16,140 bases of DNA from an uncultured Amaricoccus sp. (GTDB taxonomy: Bacteria > Pseudomonadota > Alphaproteobacteria > Rhodobacterales > Rhodobacteraceae), in contig NZ_CALLYO010000606.1 of NCBI RefSeq assembly GCF_937858865.1, forward strand, positions 1 through 16,140, written 5' to 3'. The notes below the pieces were generated by a model. That model ran no database searches. It saw only the letters and a list, made by a program, of their open reading frames with translations, and was not told the origin of the DNA. The stretch's first letter is position 1. Each line of letters begins with the position of its first letter. The position numbers and the translations under genes were made by a program. Shown one piece after another: positions 7,491 to 14,545 of this stretch.

Positions 7491-7520
7491 CTCCATCATT
7501 CTACAGCATGAATGATGGAG
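7491..7520. promoter_or_regulatory. Long inverted repeat downstream of the LacI-family gene (operator or terminator-like)
   Basis: CTCCATCATTC (7491-7501) and GAATGATGGAG (7510-7520) are perfect 11-bp arms around an 8-base spacer. It is unusually A+T-rich for this DNA and is not followed by a T run, so an operator is more likely than an intrinsic terminator. A further CCATCAC half-site lies at 7480-7486. Its CATCA/TGATG core resembles the palindromes before the LacI-family gene, and it sits at the start of the leader of the ABC operon. Confidence 0.45.
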
Positions 7521-7659
7521 TCTCGCCGTCTTCGTGATTGACGGATGGCCGGTTTGGGGGCATTCCGTTTGCAGGCCACATGAAGCAAGAGTGGCCGGGG
7601 GGGAACCGAACCGCGGGCCGGAGGAAATCCACCTTCCAGGGTGCATCCGCTCCGCACGC

Positions 7660-7721
7660 TCAATCCTCCCTGACAAAAGCAATGACAGAAGGCGCTCGTC
7701 GCGCGCCTAGCGGAGGATTGA
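7660..7721 (+). promoter_or_regulatory. Leader inverted repeat that can mask the Shine-Dalgarno of the binding-protein gene
   Basis: TCAATCCTCC (7660-7669) is the exact reverse complement of GGAGGATTGA (7712-7721), which contains the ribosome site and runs up to the ATG at 7722. The intervening 42 bases hold a smaller hairpin, AGGCGC/GCGCCT (7690-7695 and 7703-7708). In RNA these could form a nested structure that hides the ribosome site. The pairing is seen in sequence; any control of translation is inference. Confidence 0.4.
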
Positions 7722-8666
7722 ATGAAAAAACTCCTGGCCTCGGCCGCCGTCCTCGTTTCCCTCGCGGGAGCCGCCTCGGCAGCGAACGTCGGCGTCTCGA
7801 TGGCGCTCTTCGACGACAACTTCCTGACCGTGCTCCGGAACGGGGTCGTCCAGTACGCCGGCACCCTCGACGACGTCGACGTCCAGGTCGAGGACGCCCA
7901 GAACGACGTCGCGAAGCAGCTCGACCAGATCAACAACTTCGTCGCCTCCGGGGTCGATGCGATCATCGTCAACCCGGTCGACACCTCCGCCACCCAGGCG
8001 ATGTCGGAGGCGGCCGCGAGCGCCGGCATCCCGCTGGTCTTCGTCAACCGCCAGCCGATCAACGTCGACAGCCTGCCCGACAACCAGGCCTTCGTCGGCT
8101 CCGACGAACGCGAGTCGGGCACGCTCGAGACCCAGGAGGTCTGCCGCCTGTTCAAGGAGGCCGGCAAGACCGAGGCCAACGTCTACGTCATCATGGGCGA
8201 GCTCTCGAACCAGGCGGCGCAGCAGCGGACCCAGGACATCCACGACGTCATCGACGGGTCGGACTGCGGCGTGAAGATCAGCATCATCGACAAGCAGACG
8301 TCGAACTGGATGCGCGACCAGGCGGCGAACCTGATGACGAACTGGCTCTCGACCGGCGCCGAGTTCGACGGCGTGATCGCCAACAACGACGAGAGCGCGA
8401 TCGGCGCCATCCAGGCGATGAAGGCGGCCGGCATCGACATGAAGTCCGTCGTGGTCGGGGGCGTCGACGCGACCCAGGACGCGCTCCAGGCGATGCAGGC
8501 GGGCGATCTCGATGCGACCGTGTTCCAGGACGCGGCCGGCCAGGGCAAGGGCGCGCTCGACGCGGCGCTGGCGCTCGCCAAGGGCGAGGCGGTCGACCAG
8601 AAGGTCTACATCCCCTTCCAGCTCGTCACGCCCGCCAACATCGGCGATTTCCTCGCCAAGAACTGA
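7722..8666 (+). CDS. Sugar/polyol ABC transporter substrate-binding protein (RbsB-type, inositol/rhizopine-binding-like)
   Basis: 314 aa, periplasmic. The signal peptide is MKKLLASAAVLVSLAGAASA with cleavage after residue 20. The mature protein starts NVGVSMALFDDNFLTVLRNG and shows the periplasmic-binding-protein type 1 fold features ..DVAKQLDQINNFVASGVDAIIVNPVD (visible in pieces around residues 63-90) and GIPLVFVNRQP. This family binds pentoses, inositols and related polyols in the ribose-type (RbsB) transporters; MocB, the rhizopine-binding protein, and inositol-binding proteins belong here. It is the first gene of the transport-catabolic operon. ATG 7722 has a strong GGAGG, but the leader contains a complementary sequence that could cover it. 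Cluster context (IolH- and IolE-like genes, IolG and IolB remnants) points to an inositol-like ligand. The ligand is inferred, not shown. Confidence 0.9.
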   Translation: MKKLLASAAVLVSLAGAASAANVGVSMALFDDNFLTVLRNGVVQYAGTLDDVDVQVEDAQNDVAKQLDQINNFVASGVDAIIVNPVDTSATQAMSEAAASAGIPLVFVNRQPINVDSLPDNQAFVGSDERESGTLETQEVCRLFKEAGKTEANVYVIMGELSNQAAQQRTQDIHDVIDGSDCGVKISIIDKQTSNWMRDQAANLMTNWLSTGAEFDGVIANNDESAIGAIQAMKAAGIDMKSVVVGGVDATQDALQAMQAGDLDATVFQDAAGQGKGALDAALALAKGEAVDQKVYIPFQLVTPANIGDFLAKN

Positions 8667-8690
8667 GCCGGCCCCGCGCACATGGCTCCT

Positions 8691-8715
8691 CGGGCCGGCG
8701 GCGAGCGCCGGCCCG
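8691..8715 (+). repeat. GC-rich stem-loop between binding-protein and permease genes
   Basis: CGGGCCGGCG (8691-8700) and CGCCGGCCCG (8706-8715) form a perfect 10-bp stem with loop GCGAG. CCGGCCC at 8668-8674 can pair with the same left arm, so two exclusive folds are possible. No T run follows. It probably tunes expression between the abundant binding protein and the membrane subunits, as at 178-202. Confidence 0.55.
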
Positions 8716-8777
8716 CCCTACCCGCATCCGCGACGGACAGGTTTCGCCCTCGGGACGTCGCACTTAGGAAACCGAAC

Positions 8778-9857
8778 ATGGCGCAGTCCCAGACCACCCA
8801 TGGCGTCGGCGGCCTGACCTTCGACGCATCGAAGCGGCATCGCCCGCCGGAACTCAACGTCTTCTTCGCCCTCATCCTGCTCGTCGCCGTCTTCGAGGCG
8901 CTCGGCTGGCTGCTCATGGGTGACTCGTTCCTGTTCAACACCCGACCGAACGCGACCTCGATCTTCAACACCGCCCGGCTGACGATCATCATCCTGCAGG
9001 TGTCGATCGTCGGCATCATCGCGCTCGGCGTCACCCAGGTGATCATCCTCGGCGGCATCGACCTCTCCTCGGGCTCGATCGTCGGCGCCACCGCGATGAT
9101 CGCGATGAGCTTTGCCCAGGTGTCGCTGGTCAACGGCCAGCCGAACCCGAAGATGATGCTGCCCGAGGGTTGGCAGGATCTGCCGATGATCGTGCCGGTG
9201 CTGGTCGGCATCTGCTGCGGCGTCTTCGCCGGCCTGATCAACGGCTTCCTGATCGCCTACACGCGGATCCCGCCCTTCATCGCCACCCTCGGCATGATGG
9301 TGACCGCCCGCGGCGTTGCCAAATGGTGGTCCAAGGGCGAGCCGATCAGCTTCCCGACCGAGGGCTACGCCGCGATCGGCAAGGGCATGACGCCGGTCTT
9401 CATCTTCATCGCGCTCGCGATCCTCTTCCACCTGATCCTGCGCTACACCGTCTACGGCAAGCACACCTACGCCATCGGCTCGAACGAGGCGGCGGCGCGG
9501 ATGTCGGGGATCAAGGTCGACCGCCACAAGGTCATGGTCTACACGATCGCGGCCGTCCTCGCCTCGATCGCGGCGATCGTGCTCTCCTCGAAGAACCTCA
9601 CGGCTCAGGCCGGCATGGGGACGATGTACGAGCTCGACGCCATCGCCATGACGGTCATCGGCGGGGTCAGCCTCTCGGGCGGCCGCGGCTCGATCCTCGG
9701 CACGGTGCTCGGCGCGCTGATCTTCGGCGTCATCATCTCCGGGTTCACCTTCCTCAAGCTCGACGCCTACTACCAGGAGATGGTCAAGGGCGCGATCATC
9801 GTCGGGGCCGTCGTCCTCGACCAGTGGCGCCAGCGCCGCGCCGCGTCACGGACCTGA
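8778..9857 (+). CDS. Ribose/inositol-type ABC transporter permease
   Basis: 359 aa, inner-membrane protein with about eight to ten hydrophobic segments (for example residues 28-47, 67-92, 137-160, 205-225 region and the C-terminal third). It has the BPD_transp_2 hallmarks: GGIDLSSGS (92-100), the cytoplasmic loop GLINGFLIAYTRIPPFIATL (152-171) that contacts the ATPase, and GGVSLSGGRGS with LGALIFGVI near the C-terminus. It is the single permease gene, presumably acting as a homodimer, as in RbsC/FrcC-type systems. ATG 8778 is chosen because AGGAA (8766-8770) precedes it by 7 bases; an upstream in-frame ATG at 8682 would add a non-homologous Arg/Pro-rich stretch. The ATPase gene follows after 11 bases. 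Confidence 0.92.
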   Translation: MAQSQTTHGVGGLTFDASKRHRPPELNVFFALILLVAVFEALGWLLMGDSFLFNTRPNATSIFNTARLTIIILQVSIVGIIALGVTQVIILGGIDLSSGSIVGATAMIAMSFAQVSLVNGQPNPKMMLPEGWQDLPMIVPVLVGICCGVFAGLINGFLIAYTRIPPFIATLGMMVTARGVAKWWSKGEPISFPTEGYAAIGKGMTPVFIFIALAILFHLILRYTVYGKHTYAIGSNEAAARMSGIKVDRHKVMVYTIAAVLASIAAIVLSSKNLTAQAGMGTMYELDAIAMTVIGGVSLSGGRGSILGTVLGALIFGVIISGFTFLKLDAYYQEMVKGAIIVGAVVLDQWRQRRAASRT

Positions 9858-9868
9858 GGGAGAGAGCG

Positions 9869-10696
9869 ATGAGCGACATCCAGACGAACATCTCCGGGCG
9901 CGACGCCCCCCACGCCGACACGACGTTCGGCGAGGTCATCCTCCGCACCGAGGGGCTGACCAAGCACTACGGCGGCGTCCATGCCCTCATCGACTGCAAC
10001 TTCGAGATCCGCAAGGGCGAGCACGTCGCGATCATGGGCGACAACGGCGCCGGCAAGTCGACCTTCGTCCGCCAGATCACCGCGGTCGAGAAGCGGACCA
10101 GCGGCAAGGTCTGGTTCAACGGGCAGTATGTCGACTTCGACGGACCGCTCGAGGCGCGCGAGGCGGGGATCGAGACGGTCTTCCAGACCCTCGCGCTCGC
10201 CGATCATCTCGACGTGCCGGACAACCTCTTCCTCGGGCGCGAGAAGGTGCTCTTCAACCTCGGGCCCTTCTCGATCCTCGACTACAAGGGGATGCGCGAG
10301 GCGACGCTGGCCGGGCTGAAGAAGACCGGGGTGAAGATCCCGAACATCTCGAACACGATCCAGAACATGTCCGGCGGCCAGCGCCAGTGCGTGGCGATCG
10401 CCCGCACCGCGACCTTCCACTCCAAGCTCACCATCATGGACGAGCCGACGGCGGCGCTCGGGGTGCAGGAGACCGCCCAGGTCGAGAACATCATCCGCAC
10501 GCTGAAGGAGCAGGGCGAGCCGCTGATCCTCATCAGCCACAACATGCGCCAGGTGATGGACCTCTGCGACCGGATCGTGGTGTGGCGGCGCGGGCGCATC
10601 TGCGCCAACCTCCGCAAGGAGGAGACCGACGGCCAGGACGTCGTCGCCTACATCACCGGCGCCAAGACGCAGGCCGAGTACGCCGATGCGGCCTGA
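9869..10696 (+). CDS. Sugar ABC transporter ATP-binding protein, single nucleotide-binding domain (FrcA-like)
   Basis: 275 aa. Motifs are complete: Walker A GDNGAGKST (57-65), Q-loop Gln106, signature MSGGQ (167-171), Walker B LTIMDEP (187-193) and switch His224. Only one nucleotide-binding domain is present, unlike the duplicated domain of RbsA/XylG, so it must dimerise, as FrcA-type proteins do. It energises the permease encoded 11 bases upstream. ATG 9869 is preceded by GAGGGAGAG; the same frame is open far upstream but only as a shadow of the permease gene. A 114-base gap with a strong hairpin separates it from the catabolic genes. Confidence 0.93.
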   Translation: MSDIQTNISGRDAPHADTTFGEVILRTEGLTKHYGGVHALIDCNFEIRKGEHVAIMGDNGAGKSTFVRQITAVEKRTSGKVWFNGQYVDFDGPLEAREAGIETVFQTLALADHLDVPDNLFLGREKVLFNLGPFSILDYKGMREATLAGLKKTGVKIPNISNTIQNMSGGQRQCVAIARTATFHSKLTIMDEPTAALGVQETAQVENIIRTLKEQGEPLILISHNMRQVMDLCDRIVVWRRGRICANLRKEETDGQDVVAYITGAKTQAEYADAA

Positions 10697-10704
10697 CGAG
10701 CCCG

Positions 10705-10736
10705 GCCACCCGCCCGGCCGGCGCCGGGCGGGTGGC
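10705..10736 (+). repeat. Strong GC hairpin between transport and catabolic genes
   Basis: A 13-bp perfect inverted repeat (10705-10717 with 10724-10736; core CCACCCGCCCGG / CCGGGCGGGTGG) around a 6-base loop, starting 8 bases after the ATPase stop. No T tract follows, so it may act as a partial terminator or mRNA stabiliser that sets different levels for transporter and enzymes. The next gene starts 74 bases later with no obvious separate promoter. Confidence 0.6.
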
Positions 10737-10810
10737 GGAACAGCATCCGCCGTCAAGCGGGCCGTCGACGCTGCCGGGTGCGGCGGAACCGAGGCTTAAC
10801 CGGAGCCATC

Positions 10811-11716
10811 ATGAGAATCGCCCTCGACCCCTTCATGCACCGCCACCTGTCGCTCGAGGCGCTGCCCTCGAAGGTCGCCGAGCTCGGCTACGAGTGGATC
10901 GAGCTCTCGCCGCGCGGCGACTTCCTCGAATGGTTCAAGGCGCCGCGCGTCTTCCCCGACCGGATCAAGGCGGTGAAAAAGGCGCTCTCCGACGCCAGTG
11001 TCGGCATCGCCTCGCTGCTGCCGATGTACCGCTGGGCCTCGAACGACGAGGCCGAGCGCCAGGCGGCGGTCCGGCACTGGAAGCGCGCGATCGAGATCGC
11101 CGTCGAGCTCGGCGTCGACACGATGAACTCCGAGTTCGGCCGCGGCCCGCACCCCGACAAGGGCTCCTGCTACTGCTGCCACACCGGCAGCATGATCGAG
11201 GTCTGCGAGGACGCCTGGTGGCGCTCGATGGAGGAGCTGGTGCCGGTCTTCGAGAGGGAGGGGATCAACCTCCACGTCGAGCCGCACCCGGAGGACTGGT
11301 GCGAGACGATCCAGCCGGCCCTCGACATCATCCGCACGGTGAACTCCCCCCGGGTCAGGTTCCTCTACTGCGCCCCGCACACCTTCTACTTCGGCGACGA
11401 CACCGCGGCGATGCTGCGCGAGAGCGCGGACGTGCTCGCCCATGTCCACGTCGGCGACACCTTCAACCACAAGGCCAGCTCCGGCCTGCGCTACATCCTC
11501 AACCCGCCCGGCACCCAGGCGCGCGTGCACCAGCATCTCGACATCGGCCAGGGCGAAGTGCCGTGGGACGACTTCTTCGGCACGCTCGCCGAGATCGGCT
11601 TCGACGGGATCATGACCGCCTGCGTCTTCGCCTGGGAGGAGAAGGCCGACGCGTCGGGCCGCTTCATGCGCGCCGAGATGCAGCGCTATGTCGACAAGTT
11701 CTGGGGGGTGAAGTGA
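10811..11716 (+). CDS. Sugar phosphate isomerase/epimerase-like TIM-barrel protein, IolH-like
   Basis: 301 aa, a xylose-isomerase-like TIM barrel (AP_endonuc_2 fold). Features seen: [20 protein letters not shown] at the N-terminus, [13 protein letters not shown] (27-39), [20 protein letters not shown] (74-93), [11 protein letters not shown] (153-163), [12 protein letters not shown] (186-197), [19 protein letters not shown] (211-229) and [12 protein letters not shown] (239-250). These match what I remember of IolH proteins from inositol gene clusters, whose reaction is poorly defined. Likely metal ligands are Glu157, His190 and the His/Glu set near 213-249. A Cys cluster (120, 122, 123) is unusual. 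ATG 10811 follows CGGAG and gives the expected N-terminus, removing an extra leader present from 10778. The stop overlaps the start of the iolG-like remnant by GTGA, so the original genes were translationally coupled. Confidence 0.82.
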   Translation: MRIALDPFMHRHLSLEALPSKVAELGYEWIELSPRGDFLEWFKAPRVFPDRIKAVKKALSDASVGIASLLPMYRWASNDEAERQAAVRHWKRAIEIAVELGVDTMNSEFGRGPHPDKGSCYCCHTGSMIEVCEDAWWRSMEELVPVFEREGINLHVEPHPEDWCETIQPALDIIRTVNSPRVRFLYCAPHTFYFGDDTAAMLRESADVLAHVHVGDTFNHKASSGLRYILNPPGTQARVHQHLDIGQGEVPWDDFFGTLAEIGFDGIMTACVFAWEEKADASGRFMRAEMQRYVDKFWGVK

Positions 11717-12080
11717 GCCTGAAGGTCGGAGTCATCGGCACCGGGATGATCGGCCAGGACCACATCCGCCGGCTGCCGGCGTCGCCAGCCTGCCGAACCG
11801 CCTGGCGACCGTGGTCAGCGATCGCCACGGCATCCGGCAGGCGATGCCCGAGGACTGGCGCGAGCGCTTCATCGAGGCCTACGACCAGGAATTCCGCGAG
11901 TGGATCGTCGCCGCCGGCGCCGGCACCGCGACCGGCCCGAGCACCTGGGACGGCTACGCCGCGACCCTGGTCGCCGACGCCGCGCTGCGCGCCGCCGAGA
12001 GCGGCGGGCTGGAGAAGGTCATCATGCGGGACACGCCCTCGCTCTACACGACACCGGTCGCCGCCGCGGCCCGACGCTGA
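11713..12080 (+). pseudogene. Internally deleted, frameshifted inositol 2-dehydrogenase-like gene (iolG remnant)
   Basis: The GTG at 11713 overlaps the previous stop and begins [20 protein letters not shown] (NAD-binding GxGxxG of the Gfo/Idh/MocA family), but the reading is lost after about codon 21. From about 11778, in another frame, a continuous piece [18 protein letters not shown].. then [41 protein letters not shown] runs to the stop at 12080; this is the typical C-terminus of IolG-type dehydrogenases. The intact family has about 320-340 residues; roughly 120 remain, so about 200 codons are missing, with the junction near 11775-11780. The total length, 368 bases, is not a multiple of three. 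Key Lys (EKP) and His residues are gone, so no active enzyme is expected. An assembly error is the alternative. The next gene, an intact Gfo/Idh protein, starts 12 bases later. Confidence 0.78.
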
Positions 12081-12092
12081 AGGACAGGACAG

Positions 12093-13310
12093 ATGTACAA
12101 CGGAGAGAAGCTCATCGACCGCCCGCTGCGCTGGGGCATGGTCGGCGGCGGCCGCACCGGTCAGGTCGGCTACAAGCACCGCACCGGCGCGCTGCGCGAC
12201 AACACCGCCTATCGCCTGGTCTGCGGCGCCTTCGACGTCGACGCCGCACGGGGACGCGACTTCGGCCTGAACCTCGGCGTCGCTGGGGAGCGGCTGTATC
12301 CCGACTACAGGACGCTGATAGCCGAGGAGGCGAAGCGCGACGACGGCGTCGAGGTCGTCACCGTCGCGACGCCGAACTTCTCGCACTACGAGATCACCAA
12401 GGCGCTCCTCGAGGCCGGTATCCACGTCATCTGCGAGAAGCCGCTCTTCTTCACCGTCGCCGAGTGCGACGAAATCGGGGCGTTGGCCGAGAGGAAGGGC
12501 CTGATCGTCGGCGTCACCTACGGCTTCACCGGCCACCCGCTCGTCCACCAGATGGCGGCGATGGTGAGGAAGGGAATGCTCGGCGAGATCCGCATGGCCG
12601 ATCTCCAGTACACCCACGGATTCAACGCCGGCGACGACGCCAACGCCTCCGAGGCGCAGAAATGGCGGACGAATCCGAAGACCTCCGGCCCGACCTTCGT
12701 CCTCGGCGACATCGGCACGCACCTCTACTACCTCTCGGAGATGGTGCTGCCGCACATGCGGATCGAGCGGCTGCTCTGCGACCGCCAGTCCTTCATCAAG
12801 TCGCGCGCCCCGCTGGAGGACAACGCGTACGTTCTCGCGCACTACGACAACGGCGCCGTCGGGCGGCTCTGGGTCTCCTCGGTCAATGCCGGCAACATGG
12901 GCAGCCAGCGCTACCGCTTCGTCGGCTCCAAGGCCTCGGTCGAGTGGACCGACTCGCACCCCGACCAGCTGATCTACGAGGTCCAGGGCGAGCCCGGCCG
13001 CATCCTGCACCACGGCATGCCCTACCTCGAGGCCGAGAGCCTCGCCGTCGACCGGATGGGCGCGCTGCACACCGAGGGCCTCGGCGACAGCTGGGCCAAC
13101 ATCTACCTCTGGATCGCCCAGGCGATCGACGCGAAGATCCGCGGCGACGAGGCCTTCCTCGCGACCCACCACTACCCCGGCATCGACGCCGGCACCGAGG
13201 GCGTGCGCTGGCTCGAAGCCTGCGTCCGTTCGGCCGACGCCGGCTCCGTCTGGGTCGACTACGACCCGGCCGCCACCAGGACGAAATCCACCGAGACGCA
13301 GGACGCTTGA
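12093..13310 (+). CDS. Gfo/Idh/MocA-family NAD(P)-dependent oxidoreductase
   Basis: 405 aa. N-terminal Rossmann domain with GMVGGGRTGQ (15-24), ATPNFSHYEITKALLEAGIH (92-111) and catalytic EKP (115-117, Lys116); C-terminal alpha/beta domain with GDIGTHLYYL (205-214, His210), where the second aspartate of the usual DxGxHxxD motif is replaced by Tyr213. The longer size and the KWR.NPKTSGP insertion set it apart from plain IolG. It should oxidise a hydroxyl of a sugar, inositol or glycoside to a ketone with NAD(P). It sits between the dead iolG copy and a TIM-barrel gene (3 bases to the next start), so it may supply the dehydrogenase step of the pathway. ATG 12093 follows AGGACAGGA. The substrate is unknown to me. 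Confidence 0.88.
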   Translation: MYNGEKLIDRPLRWGMVGGGRTGQVGYKHRTGALRDNTAYRLVCGAFDVDAARGRDFGLNLGVAGERLYPDYRTLIAEEAKRDDGVEVVTVATPNFSHYEITKALLEAGIHVICEKPLFFTVAECDEIGALAERKGLIVGVTYGFTGHPLVHQMAAMVRKGMLGEIRMADLQYTHGFNAGDDANASEAQKWRTNPKTSGPTFVLGDIGTHLYYLSEMVLPHMRIERLLCDRQSFIKSRAPLEDNAYVLAHYDNGAVGRLWVSSVNAGNMGSQRYRFVGSKASVEWTDSHPDQLIYEVQGEPGRILHHGMPYLEAESLAVDRMGALHTEGLGDSWANIYLWIAQAIDAKIRGDEAFLATHHYPGIDAGTEGVRWLEACVRSADAGSVWVDYDPAATRTKSTETQDA

Positions 13311-13313
13311 GCC

Positions 13314-14255
13314 ATGAGACTTTCCATCTGCACCGACGTGATGGGCGATCTCGCCTTCGCCGACATGCTCGACAAGTGCGTGAAGCTCGGCGTCGAGGGC
13401 ATCGAGATGACCGGAGGCGGCTGGTCCAGGGGCCCGCACTTCCGCGCCGATGCACTCCTCGCCGACAAGGGCAAGCTGAGGGCCGCGCTCAGGGAGATCG
13501 AGGCGCGCGGCCTCGAGATCGCCGCCCTCAACTGCTCGGCCAACCCCCTCGACCCCGGCCCGATGGGCGCCCGCCACCGCAAGGAGATGGAGGAGACGGT
13601 CCGCCTCGCCGGCGAGATCGGCGTCAGGACCGTCGTCGCCATGTCCGGCCTGCCGCCGGCGGCGCCCGGCGACACGGTCCCGAACTGGCTCGTCTACACC
13701 AGGAGCTGGCCCGACGAGATGCCGGAGCGCGACCGCTACCAGTGGGAGGACTGCGCCTTCCCCTTCTGGGAGAGGATGGTGAAGCTCGCCGACGAGGTCG
13801 GCGTCGAGCGCTACGCACTTGAGAACTTCTCCGCCATGCTGGTCTGGAACCCCGAGACCCTCTTCCGCCTGCGCGACGCCGTCAGCCTGAAGATCGGCAT
13901 GAACCTCGACCCCTCGCACCTGATGTGGATGGGTGCCGACCCGATCGCCTCGGCCCGCGCGCTGAAGGGCGCCATCCACCACTGCCACGGCAAGGACACC
14001 CGCATCGAGCGCGGCCTCGCCGACGTGAATGGCCTCCTCGAGCTGAAGGAGGTGACCGACGTCGCCAACCGCAGCTGGAACTACGTCGCCGTCGGCGCCG
14101 GGCGCGACCTGCAATGGTGGAAGGAGTTCTTCTCGGTGGTCCGGATGATGGGCTACAACGGCTGGGTCAGCCTCGAGATGGAAGACTTCACCATGTCGAC
14201 CGAGGCGGGCATCCGGTCCTCCATCGATGCGCTGCAGGCCACCATCAGCCGGTAA
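13314..14255 (+). CDS. Sugar phosphate isomerase/epimerase (TIM barrel), second of three
   Basis: 313 aa with the xylose-isomerase-like TIM-barrel fold. N-terminus MRLSICTDVMGDLAFADML, GVEGIEMTGGGW (27-37), then likely divalent-metal ligands Glu170 (YALEN), Asp199/His202 (LDPSHLMWMG), His225 (HCHGKD) and Glu288 (VSLEMED). It therefore has the full metal site of this superfamily, whose members isomerise, epimerise or dehydrate keto-sugars and keto-inositols. It starts 3 bases after the Gfo/Idh gene, a pairing frequent where the dehydrogenase makes a 3-keto or inosose product that the barrel enzyme processes. It is only distantly like the other two barrel proteins in this operon. Exact reaction unknown. 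Confidence 0.87.
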   Translation: MRLSICTDVMGDLAFADMLDKCVKLGVEGIEMTGGGWSRGPHFRADALLADKGKLRAALREIEARGLEIAALNCSANPLDPGPMGARHRKEMEETVRLAGEIGVRTVVAMSGLPPAAPGDTVPNWLVYTRSWPDEMPERDRYQWEDCAFPFWERMVKLADEVGVERYALENFSAMLVWNPETLFRLRDAVSLKIGMNLDPSHLMWMGADPIASARALKGAIHHCHGKDTRIERGLADVNGLLELKEVTDVANRSWNYVAVGAGRDLQWWKEFFSVVRMMGYNGWVSLEMEDFTMSTEAGIRSSIDALQATISR

Positions 14256-14260
14256 GACGA

Positions 14261-14545
14261 GTGTACAAGTTCATCATCTCGATCGAGCTGCAGCCGGGGA
14301 CGCGGGACGACGTGCTCGCCCGCGCCCCCGCGGTGCAGGCGGCGACGCGGGCCGAGCCGGGCTGCATCGCCTACGACTTCTTCACCTGCACCGACGATCC
14401 GGACCGGCTGGTCTTCGTCGAGTCCTTGACGTCGAAGGAGGCCCACGACTTCCACATGCAGCAGGAGCACACCAGAGACTGGATCGCCTTCCACGAGCCG
14501 AAGCACCGCAGCTCCCTCTTCGAGATCATCGATGCCGCATCCTGA
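14261..14545 (+). CDS. Small ABM-fold protein (antibiotic biosynthesis monooxygenase domain)
   Basis: 94 aa, a single dimeric alpha/beta-barrel (ABM) domain. It reads YKFIISIELQPGTRDDVLAR at the start, EPGCIAYDFFTCTDDPDRLVFVE in the middle (residues about 33-55) and TSKEAHDFHMQQEHTRDW, the usual ABM helix. Length equals that of typical family members such as YgiN. Known members are cofactor-free quinol monooxygenases or, in the case of LsrG, an isomerase acting on a sugar-derived signal. Here it lies between two TIM-barrel isomerase genes, five bases after one and overlapping the other by 14 bases, so an isomerase or enol-handling role in the same pathway is plausible. The start is GTG 14261, fixed by the tight spacing and domain length. 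Confidence 0.85.
   Translation: MYKFIISIELQPGTRDDVLARAPAVQAATRAEPGCIAYDFFTCTDDPDRLVFVESLTSKEAHDFHMQQEHTRDWIAFHEPKHRSSLFEIIDAAS

Noticed and set aside
7480..7499. CRISPR-like or tandem repeats around CCATCA
   Set aside because: Only two short half-sites with irregular spacing are present; they fit a protein-binding site, not an array.
7491..7520. Intrinsic terminator of the LacI-family gene
   Set aside because: The stem is A+T-rich and has no following T run; an operator-like role fits better, though termination is not excluded.
8682..8777. N-terminal extension of the permease
   Set aside because: The Arg/Pro-rich leader is not permease-like and overlaps a stem-loop; ATG 8778 has a well-spaced Shine-Dalgarno.
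11811..12080. A possible separate 89-aa gene
   Set aside because: It is the C-terminal part of the iolG-like remnant; there is no ribosome site at its GTG and the homology extends upstream of it to about 11778.
11664..14114. 816-codon minus-strand frame opposite the oxidoreductase and second barrel genes
   Set aside because: Antisense shadow of high-GC coding sequence; the plus-strand frames carry clear family motifs and tight operon spacing.
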